DNA from: Gammaproteobacteria bacterium
GTDB taxonomy: Bacteria; Pseudomonadota; Gammaproteobacteria; Woeseiales; Woeseiaceae
DNA length: 5,700 nt
Direction of reading: 5' to 3'
NCBI GenBank assembly: GCA_002685275.1
Contig: NYWX01000047.1
Coordinates: 1 to 5,700, forward strand
Position numbers and translations under genes: made by a program. This document shows, piece by piece, positions 1-5,641 of the stretch. The notes under the pieces are model-generated. The model was not told where the DNA came from. It made no database searches and worked only from the letters and a program-made list of their open reading frames with translations. Numbering within the stretch: the stretch's first letter is position 1; each line of letters opens with the position of its first letter.

Positions 1-550
1 CGACTTTGTTGGCTATTTCTAGTGTAGATCCCGAAGTCACTTTTTTGATAGTGGTGATCCGATGCTCTTTGTCGCCAGGGTTAATTCGCTCCGGACTGTA
101 GCCACAATAAAAATCCTGATTGAACTTTAAGCCTGAAAATTGCTCCAGAACAGGAACGCAATCTTCTTCAGTTGCTCCTGGATAAACAGTAGACTCATAG
201 ATAACGATATCGCCTATTTTCAACATCTTACCGATTGATTCAGAAGCTTTAATCAAAGGAGTTAAATTTGGACGTTTATTTTTATCTATCGGCGTGGGTA
301 CGGTCACTATGAAGATATTACAATCTTTGATTTCTTGAAGATTAGATGTAGATTTAAAACCGAATTTTTTATTGACCTTAGCTAGGTATGCATCCTCCAC
401 CTCTAACGTGCGATCATAACCGGAATTTAACTCTTCGATCCGGGGCTGCGAAATATCAAATCCAATAGTTGGATGTTTTTGTGCAAATTCCACTGCCAAA
501 GGTAGACCCACATAACCCAGACCAATTACTGCAATTTTATATTCGGGCAT
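1..550 (-). CDS. tviB: UDP-N-acetylhexosamine 6-dehydrogenase, TviB/WbpA family (partial, C-terminus outside window)
   Basis: This gene should oxidise C6 of UDP-GlcNAc or UDP-GalNAc to the uronic acid in two NAD-dependent steps in the cytoplasm, giving an acidic precursor for polysaccharide assembly. I translated it from an ATG at 548-550; 183 codons are visible and the frame is still open at base 1. The family is usually about 425 residues. The NAD-binding glycines G10-x-G12-x-x-G15 and the ribose-binding acid D32 are present. Other landmarks are TVPTPI at 83-88, ESTVYPG at 119-125, and YSPERINPGD at 151-160, the last typical of the WbpA/TviB/WecC group and unlike Ugd. The middle and catalytic cysteine are off the window. 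A clean ribosome site (AAAGGAAG) lies 5 to 6 nt before the ATG. Only 19 nt separate it from the upstream epimerase, so the two are probably co-transcribed. Whether the substrate is GlcNAc or GalNAc cannot be read here. Confidence 0.92.
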   Translation of the reverse strand, partial: MPEYKIAVIGLGYVGLPLAVEFAQKHPTIGFDISQPRIEELNSGYDRTLEVEDAYLAKVNKKFGFKSTSNLQEIKDCNIFIVTVPTPIDKNKRPNLTPLIKASESIGKMLKIGDIVIYESTVYPGATEEDCVPVLEQFSGLKFNQDFYCGYSPERINPGDKEHRITTIKKVTSGSTLEIANKV

Positions 551-569
551 TCTTACTTCCTTTCACAAA

Positions 570-1622
570 TTAAACTTTAAAAAACTCTCTATACCAAGCT
601 ACAAAATTATCAATTCCTTTTTGCACAGATGTACTTGGTTTGTAGTCTAAATCCCTCACCAAATCATCAACATTAGCGTAGGTTGCAGGCACATCACCAG
701 CCTGCAACGGCATCATATTTTTTTGTATTTTTTTACCAAGAGCATTTTCAATCGCTTCAATAAAGTCCGTTAGCTTAACAGGATCATTATTGCCAATATT
801 ATATATTCTATATGGTGATGACGAAGTTGACGGGTCTGGCTGCTTACCCGACCATTCTGGATTTGGTTGTGCTGGGTTATTGATAATACGTGTCACGCCT
901 TCAACAATATCGTCCACATAAGTAAAGTCTCTCAACATTTCACCATAATTAAATACATTGATAGCCCTGCCTTCTAATGCGGCCTTAGTAAATAGAAATA
1001 ATGCCATATCTGGTCGACCCCAAGGTCCATATACGGTAAAAAAGCGTAATCCGGTCGTCGAAATACCGTATAAATGTGAATATGTATGCGCCATCAATTC
1101 ATTTGACTTTTTTGTGGCTGCGTAAAGACTGATGGGATGATCAACATTATCAGAAGTTGAAAATGGATAGGACTCATTTAGCCCATACACAGAGGAACTT
1201 GACGCATAGGAGAGATTCTTAACCTCATTATTACGGCACGACTCAAGTATATTAATAAACCCTATAATATTAGCATCTATATACGCCATTGGATTTTCAA
1301 TTGAATAACGCACCCCTGCTTGAGCAGCTAAATTACACACTGAATCAAACTGCTCTAACTCAAAAAGATTATCTAAATTGTCTTTATCTTCAAGCTGTAA
1401 TTTTATAAAGCGGTAATTCGCTTTTTTTGTAGATTGTGTCAGCTTATTATATTTAATATCTTTTTGATCAATACCAGCATAATTCAAGCGACCAAATTTC
1501 ACATTTGGATCATAATAATCGCTAATACAATCTAGACCGACAACCTCGTCTCCACGTGCAATTAGCTTATTTGCAAGATGGAAACCTATAAACCCTGCTG
1601 TACCCGTTATTAATACTTTCAT
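570..1622 (-). CDS. NAD-dependent epimerase, probable UDP-glucuronate 4-epimerase
   Basis: A 350-residue short-chain dehydrogenase-type sugar epimerase, full length for the family. It probably interconverts UDP-GlcA and UDP-GalA in the cytoplasm. The Rossmann motif G7-x-x-G10-x-x-G13 opens the protein. The catalytic Tyr and Lys are Y167 and K171 (YAATK), with the serine-rich strand SSSSVYG at 141-147. The segments [11 protein letters not shown] (97-107) and [17 protein letters not shown] (193-209) are characteristic of the UDP-glucuronate epimerase branch rather than ordinary GalE. RDFTYVDD lies at 231-238. ugd upstream would supply the substrate. The ATG is preceded by GGAG four bases away and is the only sensible start before the Rossmann fold. 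It is separated from the MarR gene by 288 nt but from tviB by only 19 nt, so it may head its own transcript as well as receive read-through. The substrate is inferred from motifs; another 4-epimerisation remains possible. Confidence 0.9.
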   Translation of the reverse strand: MKVLITGTAGFIGFHLANKLIARGDEVVGLDCISDYYDPNVKFGRLNYAGIDQKDIKYNKLTQSTKKANYRFIKLQLEDKDNLDNLFELEQFDSVCNLAAQAGVRYSIENPMAYIDANIIGFINILESCRNNEVKNLSYASSSSVYGLNESYPFSTSDNVDHPISLYAATKKSNELMAHTYSHLYGISTTGLRFFTVYGPWGRPDMALFLFTKAALEGRAINVFNYGEMLRDFTYVDDIVEGVTRIINNPAQPNPEWSGKQPDPSTSSSPYRIYNIGNNDPVKLTDFIEAIENALGKKIQKNMMPLQAGDVPATYANVDDLVRDLDYKPSTSVQKGIDNFVAWYREFFKV

Positions 1623-1910
1623 TTCACTCCATGGCGACTGATTTCACTAAAATTATTGACTTATCTACATCTGTGTCGCTAACCAATAAATATCCGACAT
1701 CTACCTTTGATTCTCCTTAGTATATGAGCATATACCAACTATTTCTTTTTATAAAATTCGATAAAAGCCATTATCGTCATCTAGCTACCTACTCAGCAAA
1801 AAAGTGCTTCAATTTACTAATTATTCTACCGAACGCATCGAATACTTGGGTTTAAGTATCCAATGAGGCTGCATTAATGCTATAAATATTGTATTTTTCC
1901 ATTTAGATAC
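1623..1910 (-). other. Intergenic leader between the MarR regulator and the epimerase
   Basis: There is no convincing gene in these 288 nt. The stretch is AT-rich and full of dyad symmetry: the large inverted repeat at its right end, a 6-bp stem (CGATAA/TTATCG) at 1759-1776, and a 16-bp palindrome at 1720-1735. A GGTAGC core resembling the centre of the ops signal occurs on the minus strand at 1784-1789, but the surrounding bases fit ops poorly. A strong ribosome-site-like AAGGAG lies on the minus strand near 1712-1717 with no good start codon at the right distance. The last 28 or so codons before the epimerase are open and end in a TGA one base before its ATG, but no start or known family is visible. 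Confidence 0.6.
1720..1735. repeat. Perfect 16-bp palindrome in the epimerase leader
   Basis: GTATATG-AG-CATATAC is a perfect 7-2-7 inverted repeat, centred about 105 nt upstream of the epimerase ATG. The size and symmetry suit a dimeric DNA-binding protein such as a MarR-type regulator, whose gene is the next one upstream. No second copy of the sequence is seen in the window, so operator function is inference. Confidence 0.5.
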
Positions 1911-1917
1911 TTAACCC
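1848..1917. repeat. Long inverted repeat spanning the MarR stop codon
   Basis: GGGTTTAAGTATC at 1848-1860 pairs with GATACTTAACCC at 1906-1917, that is 12 pairs with one extra base, around a 45-nt interior that contains the palindrome GCATTAATGC (1871-1880). In the minus-strand transcript the first arm covers the last codon and stop of the MarR gene. The second arm can instead fold locally with AAGTATTC just downstream (1842-1849 region). No clear U-run follows, so it is not a classical terminator. Confidence 0.55.
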
Positions 1918-2246
1918 TGTTTTTGATTCTGATTTACTTCTTCTTGCAGGTGCTGGATCTCTAGCAGCAGATCATCAAATTCTCGCCGCTTTCTAGTCAG
2001 AAACTTTAATGTGATTACCGTTTTCTCTATGATTCCGTTGGGCGTCAGTAAGTAAGAGTAACCCCGCTTATTATCTGAGCGCTGAAAATTACCTAACTCA
2101 ACCCAGCCGACATCAATGAGGGACTTTATCAAATAATGAGTTTTACCCAAACTCACATTCAACTCTTCAGCTATCTGACGCTGAGTCATATCTGGATATT
2201 GCTCAAGAAGCTTGAGCGCACGATATTCTAGTTCAAGTTTATTCAT
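1911..2246 (-). CDS. EPS-locus-associated MarR-like winged-helix transcriptional regulator
   Basis: A 111-residue winged helix-turn-helix protein resembling the MarR-family regulators found inside exopolysaccharide clusters. The helix-turn-helix runs from about residue 21 to 50 (TQRQIAEELNVSLGKTHYLI is the core). A wing follows at 56-67 with basic residues (RSDNKRGYSYLL), then LTPNGI, and an amphipathic, probably coiled-coil helix at 73-107 that would serve dimerisation. It lacks any ligand-binding domain beyond this. It should bind DNA near its own locus; the target and effector are unknown. The ATG at 2244-2246 has no Shine-Dalgarno sequence, but no earlier in-frame start improves on it and the N-terminus matches the family as I know it. 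It lies between ugd with its epimerase relic and the live epimerase, with long spacers on both sides, an unusual break in an otherwise compact operon. Confidence 0.88.
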   Translation of the reverse strand: MNKLELEYRALKLLEQYPDMTQRQIAEELNVSLGKTHYLIKSLIDVGWVELGNFQRSDNKRGYSYLLTPNGIIEKTVITLKFLTRKRREFDDLLLEIQHLQEEVNQNQKQG

Positions 2247-2269
2247 AATAGAGAATGGAATTAATGTTT
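2234..2269 (-). repeat. Start-region repeat, copy 1 (MarR gene)
   Basis: On the minus strand this block reads AAACATTAAT, a 6-nt variable spacer, then TCTATTATGAATA, with the ATG of the regulator inside the second block. The same two blocks in the same order surround the wzz start codon at 4865-4899. Neither copy contains a normal ribosome binding site. Confidence 0.6.
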
Positions 2270-2280
2270 TTTGGTTCGGG

Positions 2281-2292
2281 CAGGCTACCGCA
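2281..2292 (-). promoter_or_regulatory. ops-like element, candidate RfaH recruitment site
   Basis: The minus strand reads TGCGGTAGCCTG, matching 10 of 12 positions of the E. coli ops sequence GGCGGTAGCGTG. The uninterrupted core GCGGTAGC, which forms the small ops hairpin in the exposed non-template strand, is intact, as is the TG end. It lies in a 5' leader, on the transcribed strand, 35 nt before the MarR start codon. An rfaH gene is in the same window. Known biology: RfaH loads on RNA polymerase paused at ops in leaders of long surface-polysaccharide operons. A 10/12 match alone could occur by chance in a window this size; position and context raise the likelihood. Confidence 0.6.
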
Positions 2293-2308
2293 AGATCTTC
2301 TAAGATCT
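2293..2308. repeat. Perfect 16-bp palindrome next to the ops-like element
   Basis: AGATCTT-CT-AAGATCT is a perfect 7-2-7 inverted repeat centred about 54 nt upstream of the MarR start and abutting the ops-like site. It is a candidate operator for autoregulation by the MarR-like protein, or an RNA hairpin that helps pause polymerase just before ops. Neither is proved by the sequence. Confidence 0.5.
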
Positions 2309-2329
2309 GAATTCTGGAAAAACTCTCAA

Positions 2330-2375
2330 AATGAACAAGCTAAGTCATTTCAGATCTGTTCATTGAATGAACAAG
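2330..2375. repeat. Cluster of AATGAAC/GTTCATT heptamers
   Basis: AATGAACAAG occurs twice as a direct repeat (2330-2339 and 2366-2375), 36 bp apart. The second copy is half of the perfect palindrome GTTCATT-G-AATGAAC (2358-2372). Three heptamers within 46 bp upstream of a regulator gene look like a protein-binding site, though no protein can be assigned. Confidence 0.45.
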
Positions 2376-2500
2376 ATAACATAAATGAATCGAATTACAA
2401 GCTTAAGCTAGGTTATCTTGAGCCAATTTCATTATTATTAAGATTTATCTGTGCTTTGAATAATCAACGAGCTTAAACCAAACAACGCTTGATATATATA

Positions 2501-2586
2501 CTATCGCAAACTTCATTATCACGCTCTAAAATGCGAAGGTAAGTTGAAAACCAATAAAGCTGCTGCCCCTGTTACCAATATCTTAT
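2501..2586 (-). pseudogene. Remnant of an NAD-dependent sugar epimerase N-terminus, frameshifted
   Basis: Directly after the ugd stop codon the minus strand spells, in successive frames, KILVTGAA, then GFIGFQL, then RILERDNEVC. If one missing base is restored at each of two junctions, these join into the N-terminal Rossmann strand and helix of a UDP-glucuronate-epimerase-type protein (G-A-A-G-F-I-G, then the arginine-rich helix and the next strand). The would-be start is AT-AAG instead of ATGAAG, so a third single base seems lost from the ATG. The original gene would have begun at the base after the ugd TAA, using GGAAGTGATT inside ugd as its ribosome site. Homology fades after about 28 codons. 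It corresponds to residues 1-29 of the live epimerase at 570-1622 but differs at many third positions and several residues, so it is not a recent copy. Confidence 0.75.
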
Positions 2587-3765
2587 TTAATCACTTCCAT
2601 AAAGATCTCGAGTAAATACTTTTCCAGCCACGTCATCTAATTCGCTGGCCATTCGGTTAGAAATAATAATATCTGAGGAGATTTTAAACTCTTCAAGCGA
2701 GTCTACAACTTTTGAGTTATAGAATTTACTCCCATCAAGCGATGGCTCATAAACAATAACATTAATCCCCTTGGCTTTAATTCGCTTCATAACACCTTGC
2801 ATGGCAGACGATCTAAAATTATCACTACCCTCTTTCATTACGAGACGATAGATACCTACCGTTTTAGGTTTTTCTTTTAAGATTACATTTGCAATAAAAT
2901 CTTTGCGTGTACTATTTGCAGATACAATTGCTTGGATTAATGTTTGCGGCACTTGATCATAATTTGCTAAGAGCTGCTTAGTATCTTTAGGGAGGCAATA
3001 ACCACCATAACCAAATGACGGATTGTTGTATCCGTCGCCTATTCTCTCATCAAGGCAGACACCATTGATTATATTTCTAGTATCTAGTTCGTGCGATAAA
3101 GAATATGAATCTAACTCATTGAAGAATGAAACACGCATAGCCAAATAAGTATTGGCGAATAGCTTAACTGCCTCAGCCTCGGTAGAGTAAATAAAAAGAG
3201 TTTCGATGTCGTTTTTTTCAGCTCCCTGTGTCAGCAGACGAGCGAATTCCTTGCATGCCTCACACTGACCACCCACAATTATACGTGATGGATAAAGATT
3301 ATCTTTAAGCGCCTGTCCTTCCCTTAAAAATTCTGGGGAAAATACAACTCGATCAGTCTCAAATTTGTCCTGCAGGAACTTCGTATACCCGACTGGGATA
3401 GTTGACTTTATAACCACCAAAGCATCGTGATTTAACGCCAATGCATTCTCAACAACAACTTCTACAGAGCTCGTGTCAAAGTAATTTGTTACAGGATCAT
3501 AGTTAGTGGGCGTTGCTACAATTATAAAACTGGCGTCTTGATATGCTGCCTCTTTATCCAGTGTTGCCATTAATGACAGCGATTTTTCAGCCAGAAACAA
3601 TTGAATCTCTGCATCAGAAACTGTTGACTGCCTACTATTGATTTTATCGACACGGTCCCGATCAATATCAAGTACGGTTATATCGTTGCGCTGGGCAAGG
3701 AGTATGGAAAGCGACATACCTACATAGCCAGCTCCGACGACTGTTATTTTTGTTTTGCTAGCCAA
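2587..3765 (-). CDS. ugd: UDP-glucose 6-dehydrogenase
   Basis: Converts UDP-glucose to UDP-glucuronate with two NAD+ in the cytoplasm. At 392 residues it is almost the length of E. coli Ugd (388), which it resembles throughout. The Rossmann motif is G11-x-G13-x-x-G16 with D33 closing the second strand. IKSTIPVG lies at 119-126 and FSPEFLREG at 142-150. The catalytic cysteine C257 sits in [11 protein letters not shown] (251-261), with K201 in KLFANTYLA. The C-terminal UDP-binding half ([20 protein letters not shown], 313-332) is complete. The start is TTG at 3763-3765; no ATG or GTG lies between an upstream in-frame TAA and the Rossmann motif, and GAGAG sits about 10 nt before it. It is 149 nt downstream of wzz. 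Its product feeds the epimerase further down. The stop codon is followed at once by the broken epimerase start. Confidence 0.97.
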   Translation of the reverse strand: MASKTKITVVGAGYVGMSLSILLAQRNDITVLDIDRDRVDKINSRQSTVSDAEIQLFLAEKSLSLMATLDKEAAYQDASFIIVATPTNYDPVTNYFDTSSVEVVVENALALNHDALVVIKSTIPVGYTKFLQDKFETDRVVFSPEFLREGQALKDNLYPSRIIVGGQCEACKEFARLLTQGAEKNDIETLFIYSTEAEAVKLFANTYLAMRVSFFNELDSYSLSHELDTRNIINGVCLDERIGDGYNNPSFGYGGYCLPKDTKQLLANYDQVPQTLIQAIVSANSTRKDFIANVILKEKPKTVGIYRLVMKEGSDNFRSSAMQGVMKRIKAKGINVIVYEPSLDGSKFYNSKVVDSLEEFKISSDIIISNRMASELDDVAGKVFTRDLYGSD

Positions 3766-3914
3766 CGTTATAAAACTCTCAATTATTTAGTATGTGTATT
3801 TATGCAGTGTTCTTTTTATGGAATCCAGAAACTCCGAAAACTCATTCATTTAGCATTCGATCACAACCATTGCTCAATGTTTGTATATCTATTATGGTAG
3901 CTATCGCAAAAAAA

Positions 3915-4877
3915 CTAAGCGTTTAAATCTGATTTCAGACTACCTGAGATATAATGGCGCATAAGAACCCATAGCATGGCAAGTATTCCACCTAACAATG
4001 TTCCATAAATACAAATTAATGCTCTAGTTGGTTTAGATTTTACTTCTGGAATAAAAGGGGGTTCTATTACTTTTAAAAAATACTCCTTATTTACTTTAGC
4101 CAGCATTTGCTTCTGAAGTTGTGATTGAAGCAACATATTAATGGCATCTTTCATCGTTATTAAAGAAGCTTTCGGTATCTCAGTATTCAAAAAAGCTATC
4201 GCAGCTGAAGATTCCTGTAAATCTCTATTACGTAACAATTCGTTTGCTTCATTAATTATTAATTCTAAAAATTCTTTAGCAAAAATAGGTGAAATATGCT
4301 CTACAGATATAGTAATAAGATTAGTTTTCTTATCTCTAAAAATCGAAACTTGATTTAAATAGGTGTTATCGTCGCAACAAAAAGCTTCTAGGTATGATGG
4401 TTTAGATTGTTGATTCTTTCCAGGCTTTCGAACCCACTCTCCATTATTTTCATTATAAATCTTCGGGTCAAATTGAATTTTTTTTGACTCAAAATCATAA
4501 CTCTTAGAGGCCATTATTGATGGGAGAACATTTTCAAATGTGATCAAATGCTTTAGGAAAGCTCTAGATTGAATAGTTTTTATAGCGATTGCACTTTTAT
4601 CTTCACCACTTGACGGCAAAGTAATTCCTGCCATTGATGCCAGGCTACCCATTCCAGATAGAGAGCGAAGAGCGTTTGATTCTCCAGCTACATTCAATAT
4701 AACCTCTGATTTATAAAAATTTGTGAGACTCAACGCATACAGTACTGAGGATAAAGCAAAAAAAGAGGTTGTCACAATGATTAATATTTTAGCTTTCCAC
4801 AAGACACTGAAGAGTTCTTTTAAATCAATCTCATCATCATAGGAAGTATTTTCTTGTGATAAAGCATGTCTATTCAT
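3915..4877 (-). CDS. wzz: Wzz-type polysaccharide chain-length regulator
   Basis: A polysaccharide co-polymerase of the inner membrane that sets the modal chain length made by a Wzy polymerase (not in this window). It has 320 residues, typical of Wzz. The N-terminus DDEIDLKELFSVLWKAK (14-30) is the usual Wzz cytoplasmic lead-in. The first membrane segment is about 31-52, the periplasmic domain 53-285 with predicted helices around 200-262, and the second membrane segment about 286-307. Just before the second segment is the proline-rich EPPFIPEVKSKPTRA (272-286), a hallmark of the family. There is no tyrosine-kinase domain, so it is the Wzz type rather than Wzc. The ATG lacks a good Shine-Dalgarno sequence, and its surroundings match those of the MarR gene start. 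The 119-nt gap after rfaH and the 149-nt gap before ugd are AT-rich, with no clear terminator or promoter. Confidence 0.92.
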   Translation of the reverse strand: MNRHALSQENTSYDDEIDLKELFSVLWKAKILIIVTTSFFALSSVLYALSLTNFYKSEVILNVAGESNALRSLSGMGSLASMAGITLPSSGEDKSAIAIKTIQSRAFLKHLITFENVLPSIMASKSYDFESKKIQFDPKIYNENNGEWVRKPGKNQQSKPSYLEAFCCDDNTYLNQVSIFRDKKTNLITISVEHISPIFAKEFLELIINEANELLRNRDLQESSAAIAFLNTEIPKASLITMKDAINMLLQSQLQKQMLAKVNKEYFLKVIEPPFIPEVKSKPTRALICIYGTLLGGILAMLWVLMRHYISGSLKSDLNA

Positions 4878-4899
4878 AATAGATAATCCATTAATGTTT
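4865..4899 (-). repeat. Start-region repeat, copy 2 (wzz)
   Basis: The minus strand reads AAACATTAAT, a short variable spacer, then TCTATTATGAATA with the wzz ATG inside, followed by a partly matching RACWTG tail. The partner is at 2234-2269, before the MarR gene. Sequences farther upstream and downstream do not match, so the similarity is confined to about 35 nt. Confidence 0.6.
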
Positions 4900-4996
4900 A
4901 ATTTATATTTTAACTTGATTTTAGATTGGATGCACGCTAGAAATCCTAAGCTAAATATTGAGAATAAATTACATAAATATTAAGTAACACTAGGAG

Positions 4997-5509
4997 CTAT
5001 ATTTTCTCTATTAGCTGATTATCAATACTTAAGTATTGCTCCTGTTGCATAAATTCCATTAAAATATATGATCTTAATGAACCATTTTCAGTTTCATAAA
5101 TCGCGCTGAGTCCTTCTAGAGGACCACTCGCAACTCTGATTTTTTCTCCAGCCTTAAAATATGTTTCTTTCGGCAATAAATCAATTTGCATGAGCTCATT
5201 TATAATAGCTTGATCAACAATAGCTGGTCCATTGCCAAACGCAACAAAATTACTAATGCCTCTGGTTGATCGAATTGAAGTCCAGTTAGTATTCTCAAGA
5301 TCAAGCCAGGCAAAAAGATAACGGGAAAATAATGGTTCTTCTTTGATAAATTTATTTCCTTTTATCATTTTTTCTAGCTTATACAGAGGAAGAAAAACAG
5401 AAATATTTTGTCGGCCTAACTCTTGAGCTGCTTTATTTTCTTGCTTGAATTTAGTTTGCAGCAAATACCAACGAGCAGTTTTTGTAGGATTCTCTATCAA
5501 GCCTATCAT
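4997..5509 (-). CDS. rfaH: RfaH-type transcription antiterminator (NusG paralogue)
   Basis: RfaH is an operon-specific NusG paralogue. It joins RNA polymerase at ops sites, suppresses pausing and Rho termination, and helps recruit ribosomes for long surface-polysaccharide operons. This 170-residue protein aligns from end to end with E. coli RfaH (162). It has WYLLQTK at 14-20, EEPLFSRYLFA at 57-67, the TRG tripeptide at 82-84 within a TRG-S-FV-FG-PAIV stretch (82-98), and a C-terminal KOW-type domain from about 118 (AGEKIRVASGPLEG). The N-terminus is ten residues longer than in E. coli. The ATG at 5507-5509 is preceded closely by AAGAG; a TTG three codons later has better spacing from that motif and could be the true start. 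It is the first gene after tRNA-His and probably opens the cluster it controls, although in E. coli rfaH lies far from its target operons. Confidence 0.93.
   Translation of the reverse strand: MIGLIENPTKTARWYLLQTKFKQENKAAQELGRQNISVFLPLYKLEKMIKGNKFIKEEPLFSRYLFAWLDLENTNWTSIRSTRGISNFVAFGNGPAIVDQAIINELMQIDLLPKETYFKAGEKIRVASGPLEGLSAIYETENGSLRSYILMEFMQQEQYLSIDNQLIEKI
5023..5038. repeat. Perfect 16-bp palindrome near the 3' end of rfaH
   Basis: CAATACTTAAGTATTG is a perfect palindrome inside the coding region, encoding the QYLSI part of the protein. The half-site ATACTT/AAGTAT also appears in the inverted repeats at 1842-1860 and 1906-1912. It may be coincidence in AT-rich DNA or a shared binding site. 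Confidence 0.4.
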
Positions 5510-5532
5510 CTCTTAATTGTAATTAATTTAAT

Positions 5533-5538
5533 AGTATA
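5533..5538 (-). promoter_or_regulatory. Candidate -10 box of an rfaH promoter
   Basis: The minus strand reads TATACT, a good sigma-70 -10 hexamer, 24 nt upstream of the rfaH ATG. The matching -35 position at 17-bp spacing, around 5556-5561, reads TTATGA, a poor match. Placement in the short tRNA-rfaH gap supports it, but the -35 weakness keeps confidence low. Confidence 0.35.
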
Positions 5539-5570
5539 CAGTTTTATCAAAGCTTTCATAAATTGAGTAT

Positions 5571-5615
5571 GACAACAAAATCCAGTCACAATGAATTTAC
5601 ATTCAACTCTGACTG
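5571..5615 (-). terminator. Possible tRNA-His terminator hairpin
   Basis: Downstream of the tRNA the minus strand has CAGTCA pairing with TGACTG (5610-5615 with 5583-5588) and an inner TGAAT/ATTCA stem with a GTAA loop. An imperfect T-rich tail (GATTTTGTTGT) follows. The internal mismatches and the broken T-run make it a weak intrinsic terminator, but it stands where one is expected between a tRNA and a protein gene. Confidence 0.4.
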
Positions 5616-5641
5616 TTAAATAGGTCAGCGTAGCAAAAATT

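Larger units (their letters stand above)
2247..2500 (-). other. Leader region upstream of the MarR regulator
   Basis: This is the non-coding part of the 340-nt gap between ugd and the MarR gene; the ugd-proximal end is the epimerase relic. It is AT-rich and holds the ops-like element, a 16-bp palindrome and a cluster of GTTCATT/AATGAAC heptamers. I looked for a sigma-70 promoter on the minus strand; several poor -10 candidates exist between about 2370 and 2450, but none has a good -35 at proper spacing, so I do not call one. The plus strand carries a 73-codon open frame (2255-2476) that I judge accidental. Confidence 0.6.

Noticed and set aside
1624..1713. Open run of about 28 codons ending in TGA next to the epimerase ATG
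   Set aside because: No start codon at a suitable distance from the AAGGAG motif and no family resemblance; length is within chance expectation.
1784..1789. GGTAGC ops-core hexamer in the epimerase leader (minus strand)
   Set aside because: About 8 of 12 positions match; the bases needed for the hairpin on the left side are absent. A six-base match is weak evidence.
2255..2476. Plus-strand 73-codon open frame opposite the MarR leader
   Set aside because: No recognised family, no ribosome site, runs against every other gene, and overlies the ops-like element and palindromes that make better sense as regulatory DNA on the minus strand.
3766..3914. Possible promoter or terminator between wzz and ugd
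   Set aside because: A T-run follows the wzz stop, but no stable GC stem directly precedes it; -10-like hexamers lack a credible -35. The small CATTG/CAATG dyad has only a 2-nt loop.
4141..4353. Plus-strand 70-codon open frame
   Set aside because: Lies wholly inside wzz on the opposite strand; no ribosome site or family resemblance; an antisense shadow.
4932..4943. TAGCGTG, the 3' half of ops, in the rfaH-wzz gap (minus strand)
   Set aside because: The upstream half (ATTTC) does not match and cannot form the ops hairpin; only 7 of 12 positions agree, which is expected by chance.
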